64,000 nucleotides of DNA from Providencia sneebia DSM 19967 (GCF_000314895.2 NZ_CM001773.1:1732512-1796511); one strand, 5' to 3'; positions 8,284 through 18,696 are shown, numbered from the stretch's first letter. The notes: generated by a model not told the origin, from the letters alone. Translations and numbers: made by a program.

Positions 8284-10020
8284 TTAGCTTAACCATTTTA
8301 AAAACCAAGGTAACTTAGGTTTTTCTGGTGAATTAGCCTGATTTATCCGTTCTTGAATTAAAGCTAACAGGTGTACATTATCGCCTTCAACTTGTTGTTC
8401 AAAGTAGGGTTGTTGAGTCAGTAATGTAATGGCTTGGGCAACATGCTCCACAGGCCAGATATGAAATTGTCCTTCTTTAACAGAATTAATGATAGTTTCA
8501 TTAGTGCAAAGGTGACGTATATTCGCCATTGGAATAATAACACCTTGGCGTCCGGTTAGGCCACGCTTAGCACAAATATCATAAAAACCTTCTATTTTCT
8601 CATTCACACCACCAATTGGTTGAACATAACCAAATTGGTCAACAGCACCAGTCACAGCAATTTGTTGATCGATTGGCTGTAGTGCCAGCGCGCTAATAAG
8701 TGCACATAATTCAGCTAATGAGGCGCTATCACCATCGACTTCACCATAAGATTGCTCAAAAACAATAGAGGCAGAAAATGGCTGAGGCTGATCCAATTTC
8801 AGTTCATAGTTCAAATAGGCCTGCATAATCATCATGCCTTTTGCATGAATATTACCGCCTAGCTCTGCTTTTCTTTCAACATCGACAAATTCACCATCAC
8901 CGATATGGACAACACAAGTAATGCGCGATGGCTCACCAATTGCTTCAGGGTGACCAGGATACTGCAAGACAGATAGGCCATTAATCTGCCCAATAACTTC
9001 ACCTTCAGTTCTAATGAAGACTTGTTCTTGTAAGATATCATCTTGAGCGCGTTCAGGTAGAAAACTATGTCGCCATAAGCGATTTTCAATAGCCTGCTTA
9101 AATGCTTCGGAATTAAGGGTATTGTTTGACTGAAAATGTGACGCGTCTGTTAATCGACGAATTAGCCATAAAACATCAAGTGGTAAGTTAAATTTATCTT
9201 CACAAAAGCGAGTCGCTTGAGTAATCAAAATTGGCCAACCATCTGCGGTAATTTCCGGTAATTTATTAGCTACAATGATAGATTTTATATAACGCATCCA
9301 TAATGTTAATTGCTCTTTATCATCAAAGAACATAACAGGTTCATATTCGCCATAAATTGCATTATCAAATAATGAAGGGTGAATATATTCGAACTCTTCA
9401 AGCTCCAGTCTATCCCCAACGATAACTAATTTTAGCTCAAGAGGCTGTGGTTGTATTTCAACAGGTAAAGTTTGGTTATCTGTAAATGGCAACCATTCAA
9501 TTTGCTTCTGAGAAACCATATATTGCAATCGCTGCCACATTAAAGGCTGAGCAATTAAGGTTGATGCAGAGAGAAGCAGAATGCCACCATTAACCTGATG
9601 CAGTAAACCTGGCACTAAATGCATTGATGGTGTAATGAATCCAAACAGTTGTTCAGGTTCAATCCAATGGCGGTAGGCAATTTTTTTACTGCTGGAAAAT
9701 CGGCCATTAACATTGGGTTGCCATTCAAACACTTGCTTGCTTTCACAAAACTGATAATCACCATTAATAGTTGGGTAATCTGTCAATAAAGCGCTAAATG
9801 AGTTGGCAAATTCCTGTAGATAATACTCACTCTCATCCGACTTAATAAACATGAAACGAGTTCGTGAGTTTTCTTTAATGAACTGCGTTACACTTTCAAA
9901 TAATCTAGGCTGAATATCCGGCAATGAAGCGGGGGTAAGTGTATCTGAGGAAACAAAATTTGCCTGGTAAGGCGTTAAATCAGGGGTTAGGCCTTGCCAT
10001 GTTAGTTCTTGACTGATCAC
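8284..10020 (-). CDS. lonH: Lon-like ATP-independent protease LonH/YcbZ
   Basis: Homologue of E. coli YcbZ (586 aa); about 578 aa with the GTG start chosen here. The first residues (V-ISQELTWQGL) align one-for-one with the E. coli N-terminus MTITKLAWRDL; a GTG 90 bases upstream would add a basic extension without counterpart. The C-terminal Lon protease domain is intact: catalytic Ser in GEVDGDSASLAEL and Lys in GGVNEKIEGF. The central region corresponds to the degenerate AAA-like domain. The gene is monocistronic between fabA and a small toxin-like gene. Function beyond a Lon-type peptidase is not established from sequence. Confidence 0.93.
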   Translation of the reverse strand: MISQELTWQGLTPDLTPYQANFVSSDTLTPASLPDIQPRLFESVTQFIKENSRTRFMFIKSDESEYYLQEFANSFSALLTDYPTINGDYQFCESKQVFEWQPNVNGRFSSSKKIAYRHWIEPEQLFGFITPSMHLVPGLLHQVNGGILLLSASTLIAQPLMWQRLQYMVSQKQIEWLPFTDNQTLPVEIQPQPLELKLVIVGDRLELEEFEYIHPSLFDNAIYGEYEPVMFFDDKEQLTLWMRYIKSIIVANKLPEITADGWPILITQATRFCEDKFNLPLDVLWLIRRLTDASHFQSNNTLNSEAFKQAIENRLWRHSFLPERAQDDILQEQVFIRTEGEVIGQINGLSVLQYPGHPEAIGEPSRITCVVHIGDGEFVDVERKAELGGNIHAKGMMIMQAYLNYELKLDQPQPFSASIVFEQSYGEVDGDSASLAELCALISALALQPIDQQIAVTGAVDQFGYVQPIGGVNEKIEGFYDICAKRGLTGRQGVIIPMANIRHLCTNETIINSVKEGQFHIWPVEHVAQAITLLTQQPYFEQQVEGDNVHLLALIQERINQANSPEKPKLPWFLKWLS

Positions 10021-10200
10021 TATAATTTTTCTGCTATTAATATGATTATAAGTAAAATGCCTGTCTGTGAACCGGCGCGTATGTATAAATCCTAGGTGGA
10101 TATTTTGCACTAATTTTCGGTAATTTTAGCCCTTATTGCGCAAGGTTGTTATATTAGCCTTTGAGCACCAATCTTGCAGCAATAATTGTTGCTATATCAG

Positions 10201-10377
10201 TTAGAATAATGAAAATAGTAGAACAACTGGCAAAGTCATTGGCCATGTTAGCCCAATAAGGAGTGCACTCAGCAATCGCATGAAGATATTAGGGTCTTTT
10301 GTGACAAGTAGTGTTATAAGTGCAGAACATACAGCTCCAATCCCATAGATGAGGAGTATGCTTTCAAATGTGGACAT
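10201..10377 (-). CDS. GhoT/OrtT family membrane-lytic small protein (orphan)
   Basis: Small 58-aa membrane protein. It begins MSTFESILLIYGIG and ends RLLSALLIGLTWPMTLPVVL then LFSLF. The C-terminal half matches the E. coli GhoT and OrtT toxins as remembered (RLLSAFLVGITWPMSLPVAL then LFSLF, 57 aa). Two hydrophobic helices, about residues 5-24 and 34-57, flank a short charged loop. In E. coli GhoT damages the inner membrane and is controlled by the RNase antitoxin GhoS, while OrtT is an orphan. No ghoS-like gene is adjacent: the neighbours are lonH on the same strand and divergent matP, so the arrangement is OrtT-like. Shine-Dalgarno is weak, fitting low expression. Confidence 0.85.
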   Translation of the reverse strand: MSTFESILLIYGIGAVCSALITLLVTKDPNIFMRLLSALLIGLTWPMTLPVVLLFSLF

Positions 10378-10601
10378 GCTAAATTATTAATTGTTAATAG
10401 ATATAATACAATTGTACACGAATTTATGCCAAGTTGTTATCTTATTCACCATTTTTGAAAGTATATGATTATATTTTTGTATTAAGTGTTTTTACCCTTT
10501 AGACTTCTTCATAAAATAATTTACTACGTAATCATCAGGACATTATTTTTTGATGGCGCTTTCTTGAACATTTAAATTTAGACTCAATTTTTGGAAACAC
10601 T

Positions 10602-11066
10602 ATGAAATATCAGCAGCTTGAAAATCTTGAATGTGGATGGAAATGGGACTATTTAATTAAAAAAGCAAGAGCTGGCGAGGTTATCACTCGCTATATTGAA
10701 AGAAGTGCAGAAGAAAATGCAGTTTCTCTATTGTTAAAAATCGAGAATCAACCAGATGAAATTTTGCGCTGGATTTCATTGCATATTGCTCCTCAAGTTG
10801 ATCATCGAATGAAACAAAGCATCCGAGCAAGACGTAAACGCCATTTTAATGCTGAACATCAGCACACAAGAAAAAAATCGATTGACCTTAACTTTTCGGT
10901 TTGGCAGCGATTATCTAATCTCGCCGTCAAACGTAATATCACATTGTCTGAAACAATAGTTCAATTGATTGAAGATGCCGAGCATAAAGATAAGTATGAA
11001 AGCCAGATGAATTTTTTAAAGCAAGATTTGCAAGCTATCTTAGGGAGCTCGAGCTCTAAGAAATAA
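10602..11066 (+). CDS. matP: Macrodomain Ter protein MatP
   Basis: Binds matS sites and organises the Ter macrodomain, bridging it to the divisome through ZapB. 154 aa (E. coli 150). It starts [18 protein letters not shown] and contains the strongly conserved [19 protein letters not shown] and [16 protein letters not shown] segments covering the four-helix and ribbon-helix-helix DNA-binding parts. The C-terminal coiled coil (residues ~125-150) is present. Same position as in E. coli, between lonH and ompA. Confidence 0.97.
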   Translation: MKYQQLENLECGWKWDYLIKKARAGEVITRYIERSAEENAVSLLLKIENQPDEILRWISLHIAPQVDHRMKQSIRARRKRHFNAEHQHTRKKSIDLNFSVWQRLSNLAVKRNITLSETIVQLIEDAEHKDKYESQMNFLKQDLQAILGSSSSKK

Positions 11067-11343
11067 TATTGCCGACTATTTAGGGGGTGGATTGATTGCA
11101 GTATATCTTTTTAATCATATTGCACATCAACTATTTGGGATTTTTGTCTATAACAGCAAATGACATCGAAGATTAAAATACCAACCTAATTTTTCTATAT
11201 GAATAAATTTACAATATAATCAAATCATTAAAAGCATAATAAGTAAGTTGATTCATATCTGAAGTATTTTAGCATTACCTCTTTTATCTCCAGTTCTCTT
11301 TTATTTTTATCCTAATATTAGAAAAATTATTATATAGATATGA

Positions 11344-11370
11344 AAAAGCCCTACATTACATAGGGCTTTT
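11344..11370 (-). terminator. Terminator between matP and ompA
   Basis: AAAAGCCCTA-CATTACA-TAGGGCTTTT is a stem with T/A runs on both sides, so it can end transcription from either strand. It lies about 40 bases after the ompA stop. The rest of 11067-11411 is AT-rich with nothing recognised. Confidence 0.85.
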
Positions 11371-11411
11371 GTTCAGCTTGAAATTCGAACTTTCAAACAG
11401 TTGCTTAGTAA

Positions 11412-12488
11412 TTAAGCGCCTGGTTGAGATACAACTTCAGTTGTACCTTGAATTTCGATTTCAACACGACGGTCTGGAGCCAGACATTCGATCAGAGCTG
11501 CGCGACCTTTAACATCGTCACATTTGTTACCAGTTACTGGATCTTCTTTACCACGACCTTCTGCAGCGATTACGCTAGCAGGAACGCCTTTAGATACCAA
11601 GTAATCTACTACAGACTGTGCACGTTTTTGTGAAAGTGGCAGGTTGTAGTTTTGTGAACCGATACGGTCAGTATAACCAACTACCAGTACACGACCTTGA
11701 GTTGGGTCGATGCTGCTTAGTTCGCTATAAAGTTCGTTCAGTGCTTCTTGGCCTTCTGGTTTCAGGCTAGATTTGTTGAAGTTAAACAGAACGTCTGAAC
11801 GTAGAGTGAAACGTTTGTTTTCAACAACTGGAGCTGGTTCAACAACTGGAGCTGGCTCAACAACTGGAGCTGCTTCTTGGTTGAAACGATATGCTAGACC
11901 AACGCTCAGCATGCCGTTGTCTGGACGTGCGCCCAGGCTGTTGTTGTCACCAATTTTGCTAACCCATTGGTAATCTAAACGAGTTGCCCAGTTTGGCGTG
12001 ATTGCATATTCAACACCCAGTGCGTACAAAGGAGAAACGCCAGTGTCGTTTTCTTTGTAGTGCGCTTGGCCAGCTTGGTTAGCTTTAACATCTGTACGCC
12101 AAACCATACCACCTAAACGGGTATAAACGTCTAAGTCATCCATTACTGGGTAGCTTAGTTTAGTTGCAAGAGAAACACCCATAGATTTCAGGTCACCGTG
12201 GTTACCGTCACCTTTGTATTTCATTTTACCAAACCAGTCATAACCAAGCTCGAAGCCTAGGTATTGGTTGTATTGGTAACCTGCGTATGCACCAGCACCG
12301 AGTTGGTCACGATCAGTACTTGTACCTACTGAACCTGCGTTACGGTCAACTGGATTGAATTTTGTGTCTTCATAGTGAGACCAGCCTAATTTAGCACCGG
12401 TATACCAAGTGTTATCTTTTGGAGCTGCTTGCGCAACAGTTGCGAAACTTGCTACTGCCACTGCGACTGCGATAGCTGTCTTTTTCAT
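11412..12488 (-). CDS. ompA: Outer membrane porin OmpA
   Basis: Major outer-membrane protein, 358 aa. Signal peptide [21 protein letters not shown] is cleaved before [10 protein letters not shown]. Residues ~22-195 form the eight-stranded barrel ([12 protein letters not shown] ... LSVGLAYRF). A Pro-rich hinge follows with three PAPVVE repeats, then the OmpA-like peptidoglycan-binding domain (~225-350; [19 protein letters not shown] and RRVEIEI). The Asp and Arg that contact diaminopimelate are present. Codon use is clearly that of a highly expressed gene. The upstream 12489-12843 holds the promoter and leader; no further gene is seen there. Confidence 0.97.
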   Translation of the reverse strand: MKKTAIAVAVAVASFATVAQAAPKDNTWYTGAKLGWSHYEDTKFNPVDRNAGSVGTSTDRDQLGAGAYAGYQYNQYLGFELGYDWFGKMKYKGDGNHGDLKSMGVSLATKLSYPVMDDLDVYTRLGGMVWRTDVKANQAGQAHYKENDTGVSPLYALGVEYAITPNWATRLDYQWVSKIGDNNSLGARPDNGMLSVGLAYRFNQEAAPVVEPAPVVEPAPVVENKRFTLRSDVLFNFNKSSLKPEGQEALNELYSELSSIDPTQGRVLVVGYTDRIGSQNYNLPLSQKRAQSVVDYLVSKGVPASVIAAEGRGKEDPVTGNKCDDVKGRAALIECLAPDRRVEIEIQGTTEVVSQPGA

Positions 12489-12843
12489 TTTTTACGCCTC
12501 GTTATCATCCAATATAGGCATGGCTTCATTGAGCCTTATTATTCGCCATTGGTTTAAAATACTTGCTAGGTTTCAGCGACATTATCTATAAAAATTTATG
12601 AAAAGTAAAAAATAATGTCTCAACCTTAACAAGCTAAAGTCTACAACGAACTTAAAAAGATACAAGTAGAGTAAACACAATTCATTATAAAAAATGTTTT
12701 TTTAGTGGATAAATCAGAGAGATAACCATATTTAAAGGCAAAGTTGTTTATTATCTATCTAATTGATCTTAATTATTTTTTCGCCATTTTAAATATCCAA
12801 TATAGTTATGAGTTAAATTTTATAAGAATATTCTTAATCTTGG

Positions 12844-13365
12844 TTAGTGATAGTAATTAGAGTGAATTTTTAAGTTACTTTGCTGTCCATTATGGTTACT
12901 TGCGCTATTATGCGATTTTTGCGGTCGCATAATAAAACCAATAGTATGACCTTCTAGTGCAGCTATTTGTAATCGAATAAAGTCCTGTTCACTTATATTA
13001 GGTAGCCAACCTAACACGACACTGTAATTACCACTTCTTAATGCTTTTTCCATCGCACTCACTGTTTCTATATCGTCCATGCGATTGAGTTGAATAATTT
13101 TATTAATTGGCAAACCAGATTGTTCTAACCAATTGCGGCTTAGTTTTTGATTCGGACTTAACCATAATAGCCAGCGTGCTTGCACGCCTAATTGGCGTAA
13201 TATTGGGAGCAATATGTAGTTAATGATAGAATGTTTTTCATCATAAACTAGCTCGCTAACCATCCCTTGTTGTGTGGTATCGTTTAGTTTCCGTACTGTA
13301 GGTGTAGCTTGTGCTTGATAACTTTGAGGATATTGATTTGTTTTATTCCAATAATAGTTAGCCAT
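12844..13365 (-). CDS. sulA: SOS cell-division inhibitor SulA
   Basis: SOS-induced FtsZ inhibitor, 173 aa (E. coli 169). The conserved core RWLLWLSPNQKLSRNWL and the GNYSVVLGWLPN segment are present, and it ends LKIHSNYYH, the C-terminal tail recognised by Lon in E. coli (LKIHSNLYH). The upstream region carries two LexA boxes, so SOS control is direct. The gene keeps the enterobacterial position between ompA and sxy. Confidence 0.95.
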   Translation of the reverse strand: MANYYWNKTNQYPQSYQAQATPTVRKLNDTTQQGMVSELVYDEKHSIINYILLPILRQLGVQARWLLWLSPNQKLSRNWLEQSGLPINKIIQLNRMDDIETVSAMEKALRSGNYSVVLGWLPNISEQDFIRLQIAALEGHTIGFIMRPQKSHNSASNHNGQQSNLKIHSNYYH

Positions 13366-13384
13366 GATTCACCTCGCAATAAGA

Positions 13385-13419
13385 CTGTATGAATATACAG
13401 TAACTGTATATTCATACAA
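13385..13419 (-). promoter_or_regulatory. Tandem LexA boxes of sulA
   Basis: CTGTATGAATATACAG (13385-13400) and CTGTATATTCATACAA (13404-13419) both fit the LexA consensus CTG-N10-CAG (the second ends CAA). Together they form a perfect 15-bp inverted repeat around a TAA spacer, starting about 20 bases before the sulA start codon. Confidence 0.88.
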
Positions 13420-13596
13420 TATCAAGTGCGTTTTTTCAAAGCGCTTCGCAATTTTGTCGTTTATATCTGCAATCTTCTTGGCGTTTTAAATAGATTCTCT
13501 CAGAATGTTTTGGGCTTAATAGTCGTTAAAAGTTAAATAGTTATAGTGACACAACAAGGATGAATATAGATGAATACTCATAAGGAGTTTGGGTGT

Positions 13597-14199
13597 ATGT
13601 CTTTAACTGAAAAAAATTATTTTTGTCTCGAACAAGTATTGAAGCAATTTGGTGTGCTGAGTAAGAAAAATCATTTTGGGGGATATTGTCTTCTTATCGA
13701 TAATGTCATCATCGGTCTTGTATTGGATGATAATTTTTATTTAAGAGGATGCCTTTTTGCTCGTAGTTATTTTGAAGCCATTGGATTAAAACGTTTAGTG
13801 TTTACGAAAAAAGGGATCCCATTAGAGCTGCGTTATTATTTAGTCTTTGAGCAGATTTGGGAAAATGAAAGCTTATTATTCCATTGTGTGGATTTAGCTT
13901 ATCGCTCTGCACGGGAAGAATTACTTCAAAAACAATCTGCGGTGGTTCGAATAAAAGATTTGCCTAATATGAATATGTCCGTTGAACGCGCTTTAGGGAA
14001 AATAGGGATCTATAAAGCAGATGAATTGCAGGAAATTGGTGCTAAAGCCTGTTTTTTAAAACTTAAACAACATGGACGACTCATGACGAGTATTAAATTA
14101 CTCATTGGGTTGGCTGGCGCAATAGAGGGCTATCACAGCGCTGTATTACCTATCAAACTGAAACAAGAGTTAATTAATTGGTATAACACGGTCGGATAA
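13597..14199 (+). CDS. sxy: Competence/CRP-S regulator Sxy (TfoX)
   Basis: Co-activator that works with CRP at CRP-S promoters of DNA-uptake genes. 200 aa with TfoX N-terminal (HFGGYCLLIDN) and C-terminal (RIKDLPNMNMSVERALGKIG; helix-hairpin-helix-like) domains. The start is the ATG at 13597: AAGGAG lies about nine bases upstream and this start gives the E. coli N-terminal length; the in-frame ATG 27 bases upstream lacks these supports. Divergent from sulA. Confidence 0.92.
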   Translation: MSLTEKNYFCLEQVLKQFGVLSKKNHFGGYCLLIDNVIIGLVLDDNFYLRGCLFARSYFEAIGLKRLVFTKKGIPLELRYYLVFEQIWENESLLFHCVDLAYRSAREELLQKQSAVVRIKDLPNMNMSVERALGKIGIYKADELQEIGAKACFLKLKQHGRLMTSIKLLIGLAGAIEGYHSAVLPIKLKQELINWYNTVG

Positions 14200-14244
14200 A
14201 TTTAACCCAATAATGGGTAATAATACGTAGTTTAATAATAATCT

Positions 14245-14296
14245 ATGAGCAGATGATGATTTTTCATTATTGAGAAATAGTGGCCCATCTGCTCAT
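14245..14296 (+). terminator. Long inverted repeat between convergent sxy and yccS
   Basis: ATGAGCAGATG (14245-14255) and CATCTGCTCAT (14286-14296) are perfect inverse copies with a 30-base loop, followed by TCTATTTTAATTT. Probable bidirectional terminator. Confidence 0.6.
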
Positions 14297-14302
14297 TCTA
14301 TT

Positions 14303-16465
14303 TTAATTTGTGGAAATATTAATCTGTTTTATCATTCCATTAATTTCAGGGATCAAATCTAAAAGCAATCGCGTTTGTTCCATAATTAAGGCTGTTTTTT
14401 CATCATCATTAGCGGAAATATTATCAATGCGTTGCATGATGCTATTTCGTAGTTGATCAGATTTACTTTCCTCATTATCACCATTTGTTTTTGTTGGCAC
14501 AAATTGAATTGCGTTTTCTATATAGTTAATTGCATCATTTAAAATTGTTAAAACGTCCACATCTGTTATTTTCTCTCTGTGGGCACCTAATGCGGATATA
14601 TAACTGAGTAATGTATGGTTGAGGCAAAGTAAGCGGAAAGCTTGTTCTTGAGTAACTTGGTACGATTTAGGGTCAGATGCCATATTAGATACAATTGAAG
14701 CAAATTCTGCATCATTATTATGTGCATCACGTCGTGCGACTCGGTATTCCAAGCTATTATCTTTACCTTGAGAATATTGCTGAAAAATAGCATCTAAATA
14801 ACGGCAGTTACTATTCATTGTTTTGTGGACAACTTGAGGTAATTGGCGGAATTTCCAATCCGGCCAAATAAAACTCACGGCAAGAAACGCAATAAAACAG
14901 CCAATTAAGGTATCAATAATACGTGGTAAAGCAACTTCAAATCCTTCCCCAAGTAAGTTAAAACAGAATAAAACGAGTAGAGTAATAAATAAGGTTGCTT
15001 GAGCATACTGGCTACTGCGAAATACAAAAAATAATAGCCCAGATATGACAATTAAGGTTAATTGTCCTTCCATTGATGGGATAAAGTTTAATAAAGGTAA
15101 TCCTATGAGTATCCCAACAATTGTTCCAATTATCCTCAGCGCTAATCTGCGTTTAGTCGCATTATAGTTAGGTTGGCAGACAAAAAGGCTGGTTAATAAA
15201 ATCCAGTATCCTCTTTCTAAATTAAATAATTGGATAATGAGATAACCTACACAAAGTAGAATTGACATTCTGACTGCATGGCGAAAAAGAGGTGACTTTG
15301 GTGTTAGGTGATGTTTAACACGAGAAAAAATATCTCTTATCCCAGAAAGTGAATCGTCTGAAAGCTGCTCTATTTGCTTACTATTTTGCTGCCGAGCACT
15401 TTGCTCAAGGCTTAACCCTTTAAGTTGAATATCAATCCCTTTAAGATTATTGAGTAAACTGTAAAGTGCTTTCACTTCATGCGTTTCAGGGACGTTTTTT
15501 TTCAGTAGTTGCAAAGAACTTTCAATATAGGAAAAAGTGCGTTCAAAACGAGCACTATGTTGATAAGGTTTTTGCCATAACACGGATTGAGCAACTTGCT
15601 GGCAAGCTCTTGCTTGCATTGTTAATAAACGTTGAAAGCGAAATAATATATCACTGTGGCGTAGTGTACGGCTTAATTGTTGGTATTGAATATGAGATGA
15701 ACTCGCTCGCTCATGAATATCTTGGGCAACAAAATAATATTGTAAGCTAATTCGTGTTCCTTTTTGCCCTCTATCACCTTTAAGGCGGCTAAGTAATGAG
15801 ATCTTAGCTTGATTCATTGTGGTAACCAATGTGCTATTCACTAAAGCGAGATCATAAATAGATTGGGCATAATCATCATCAAGATCAGGATCAAATAAAT
15901 TCGCTTTAGCATCTAAATAAGCAGCCAATTGTTGATAACACTGAGTAATCGCATCTTGCAAAGGCCTAACAGGAAATAATATATGTCCTATTAAGGTTAA
16001 TAAATTATACCAAATTGCACTTATTAATAATAAAGTGGGTTGTTGGTACCAAGTATCAAAAATAGGTACGCCAAGCATGGTATAAATAGCAATTAATAAA
16101 GCGCCAAAAGCAATAGTGGCATAGCGTTGCCCTAATGCGCCTAAAAGAATAAAACTAACTGTTGATATGGCTAAACCAAAAAAGAAAAGCACAGGATGCG
16201 GAAAGAGTAACTCTATCGAGACTGAAGCAATAAAAAAACATAATAAAGTGATTAAGAGATTCTTTAAACGACCTGTTAATCTATCATCTAAGTCTGTTAG
16301 TGCAGCCGCAACCATACCCAAAGTTAATGGGATTGTCACTTTAGGCTCTTGACCTAATAGCCAAGGAATCAATGTCGTCCCTGTCAGGGCGATTAGGATT
16401 CGGATATAATACAAAGCATGGCTGTTATACAAAATACGACGATAACTAGTAAGCAGCGTTAGCAC
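14303..16465 (-). CDS. yccS: FUSC-family inner membrane protein YccS
   Basis: Predicted inner-membrane efflux-type protein of 720 aa (E. coli YccS 717). Two blocks of about five to six membrane helices (residues ~15-160 and ~395-525) each precede a long soluble helical domain, the duplicated FUSC layout. The segment LERGYWILLTSLFVCQPNYN is typical of the family. Substrate unknown. yccF, its E. coli neighbour, is not present between yccS and helD. Confidence 0.93.
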   Translation of the reverse strand: MLTLLTSYRRILYNSHALYYIRILIALTGTTLIPWLLGQEPKVTIPLTLGMVAAALTDLDDRLTGRLKNLLITLLCFFIASVSIELLFPHPVLFFFGLAISTVSFILLGALGQRYATIAFGALLIAIYTMLGVPIFDTWYQQPTLLLISAIWYNLLTLIGHILFPVRPLQDAITQCYQQLAAYLDAKANLFDPDLDDDYAQSIYDLALVNSTLVTTMNQAKISLLSRLKGDRGQKGTRISLQYYFVAQDIHERASSSHIQYQQLSRTLRHSDILFRFQRLLTMQARACQQVAQSVLWQKPYQHSARFERTFSYIESSLQLLKKNVPETHEVKALYSLLNNLKGIDIQLKGLSLEQSARQQNSKQIEQLSDDSLSGIRDIFSRVKHHLTPKSPLFRHAVRMSILLCVGYLIIQLFNLERGYWILLTSLFVCQPNYNATKRRLALRIIGTIVGILIGLPLLNFIPSMEGQLTLIVISGLLFFVFRSSQYAQATLFITLLVLFCFNLLGEGFEVALPRIIDTLIGCFIAFLAVSFIWPDWKFRQLPQVVHKTMNSNCRYLDAIFQQYSQGKDNSLEYRVARRDAHNNDAEFASIVSNMASDPKSYQVTQEQAFRLLCLNHTLLSYISALGAHREKITDVDVLTILNDAINYIENAIQFVPTKTNGDNEESKSDQLRNSIMQRIDNISANDDEKTALIMEQTRLLLDLIPEINGMIKQINISTN

Positions 16466-16594
16466 AAAAAAACCTCAAAGGTGAAAACAATCCTTAATTT
16501 ATATCGATAGGATAGCTTGTTTAGCTGTAATAAAAAACCTTCTGAAATCAAGCTACAGCTATTTTTAATACTTGTTTAACTTAGGTGCAGGTGT

Positions 16595-18649
16595 ATGGAA
16601 TTAAAATCGACACAGATTGGGCAGCGCCTAGCTCAGCATCCCTATAATCGGGTTCGTTTATTAAATGCGGGTATTGAAGTGAGTGGCGAAAAGCATCAAT
16701 ACTTAATCCCTTTCAATCAGTTAATTGAAATTCGTTGCAAAAGAGGCATTGTTTGGGGTGAGTTAGAATTTGAATTAATTGATGAGCAAGTTGTTCGTTT
16801 ACATGGCACTGAATGGAAACAAACTCAACGTTTTTACCATTATTTAAATGACAAATGGCAGCAATGGAGCTCAGAAATGAGTGAAATAAGTGCTGATGTA
16901 CTTTCATCATTAGCCAATAGTCTTTCTCAACAAATTCACAAAGATTGTTGGTTGAGCTTGCGAGAAATTGCGAGTTTCCGTAAGAATATCAAACAGCAAT
17001 TTTCCTCACTTCCTTTGCCGTTAAAACGTATAAGTCAGTTTGAAAACTGTGCGGATGCTTACTATTATTGTTCACAATGGTTGAATGAAGGTGAACATTG
17101 CCGCCAAGAAGTCAATGAACAATGGTCTGATGCCATTTTGGCGCGTTATGCTGATTTTTTCCAACGTGTTGAATCATCTCCTCTTAATAAAAGCCAAGCT
17201 TTATCTGTGATTAATGGCGAGGAAAATATTCTCGTTTTAGCGGGGGCGGGAAGTGGTAAAACGTCTGTATTAGTTGCAAGAGCAGGGTGGTTACTTCAAC
17301 GAAATTTAGCTAAGCCTGAGCAAATTTTATTATTGGCATTTGGTCGCAAAGCTGCTCAGGAGATGGACGAGCGCATTCAATCTCGCTTAAATCGTAATGA
17401 TATTGAGGCAAAAACATTTCACGCACTCGCGCTACATATTATCCGTGAAGGTAGCAATAAATCGCCAACTATAAGTGAATTAGAAACAGACACTCAAAAG
17501 CGCCACGAATTATTATTGAAAGAGTGGCAAGAGCAGTGCAGTAGTAAAAAAGCACAAGCAAAAGGTTGGCGAGAATGGCTAACGGATGAATTACAATGGG
17601 ATATACCATCAGGTGAGTTTTGGTTAGAGCCCAAAATAAGTCACCGAATTGTCAGCCGACTTGATCGCTGGCTAAGCTTGATGCGCATGCATGGCGGTAG
17701 CCAAAAAGAGATGATTGAAGCCGCAGATGACTCGCTAAGTGATCGCTTTCAGAAACGCATCCGTTTAATGGCGCCATTATTAAAAGCATGGAAAAATGCC
17801 TTAAAAGCGCAAGGAGCTATTGATTTTTCAGGACTGATCCATCAAGCAATAAATTTACTTGAAAAAGGGCGCTTTATTAGCCCATGGAAACATATCCTGG
17901 TGGATGAGTTTCAAGATATCTCACCATTAAGAGCTAAATTATTACATGCGTTACGCCAGCAAAATAAACAATCTTCTCTTTTTGCTGTAGGTGATGATTG
18001 GCAAGCTATTTACCGCTTTAGTGGCGCAGAATTAAGTTTAACGACCTCCTTCTTAAATAATTTTGGCGCAGGGGCAATATGTGCTTTAGATACAACTTAT
18101 CGGTTTAATGAACGAATCGGTGAAGTTGCTAATAATTTTATTTTACAGAACCCGCAACAGTTAGATAAACCGCTTAATAGTCTAAAAAAAGGAAATAAAA
18201 AGTCTGTTATTTTGTTGTATGAAGATGCACTTGAACGCCTTTTAGATAAAATGAGTGGGTATGTTACTGAAAATGAGACTATTTTAATTCTATCGCGCTA
18301 TCATTATTTACGGCCTGATGTATTAAATAAAGCCAAAACTCGCTGGCCAAAACTTCAAATCGAATTTATGACGATCCATGCTTCGAAAGGAAAACAAGCA
18401 GATTATGTTATTATTTTGGGGCTAAATAATGATAAAGACGGCTTTCCGGCTCAGGCCCGAGAATCAATTATAGAACAAGTATTATTACCTAAGCATGAAG
18501 ATTTTGAGAATGCAGAAGAGCGTAGGTTACTGTATGTGGCAATGACTCGTGCAAAACAGCAAGTCTGGCTTTTGTATAACCCTGAAATGCCTTCTATATT
18601 TGTAGAAGAACTTAGAGGCTTAAATGTTCCTCGACAGAAAAAACCATAG
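16595..18649 (+). CDS. helD: DNA helicase IV
   Basis: Superfamily 1 3'-5' DNA helicase of 684 aa, the E. coli HelD length. Walker A is VLAGAGSGKTSVL (about residue 215), motif II is LVDEFQDIS, and motif III is GDDWQAIYRFSGAE. The late motifs TIHASKGKQADYV and LLYVAMTRAKQQVWLL are intact. The N-terminal ~190 residues are the HelD-specific extension. Divergent from yccS across about 130 bases. Confidence 0.97.
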   Translation: MELKSTQIGQRLAQHPYNRVRLLNAGIEVSGEKHQYLIPFNQLIEIRCKRGIVWGELEFELIDEQVVRLHGTEWKQTQRFYHYLNDKWQQWSSEMSEISADVLSSLANSLSQQIHKDCWLSLREIASFRKNIKQQFSSLPLPLKRISQFENCADAYYYCSQWLNEGEHCRQEVNEQWSDAILARYADFFQRVESSPLNKSQALSVINGEENILVLAGAGSGKTSVLVARAGWLLQRNLAKPEQILLLAFGRKAAQEMDERIQSRLNRNDIEAKTFHALALHIIREGSNKSPTISELETDTQKRHELLLKEWQEQCSSKKAQAKGWREWLTDELQWDIPSGEFWLEPKISHRIVSRLDRWLSLMRMHGGSQKEMIEAADDSLSDRFQKRIRLMAPLLKAWKNALKAQGAIDFSGLIHQAINLLEKGRFISPWKHILVDEFQDISPLRAKLLHALRQQNKQSSLFAVGDDWQAIYRFSGAELSLTTSFLNNFGAGAICALDTTYRFNERIGEVANNFILQNPQQLDKPLNSLKKGNKKSVILLYEDALERLLDKMSGYVTENETILILSRYHYLRPDVLNKAKTRWPKLQIEFMTIHASKGKQADYVIILGLNNDKDGFPAQARESIIEQVLLPKHEDFENAEERRLLYVAMTRAKQQVWLLYNPEMPSIFVEELRGLNVPRQKKP

Positions 18650-18665
18650 AAGATATGAGAAAAGA

Positions 18666-18696
18666 GAGTACGCCAGAGAAAGTTTCAGGCGTACTC
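18666..18696 (+). terminator. Hairpin between convergent helD and mgsA
   Basis: GAGTACGCC and GGCGTACTC form a 9-bp perfect stem with a 13-base loop. There is little T-tract, so termination may be partial. Confidence 0.55.

Noticed and set aside
11773..11973. Plus-strand frame with TTGAGS-like repeats opposite ompA
   Set aside because: It is the complement of the ompA Pro-rich hinge, not a gene.
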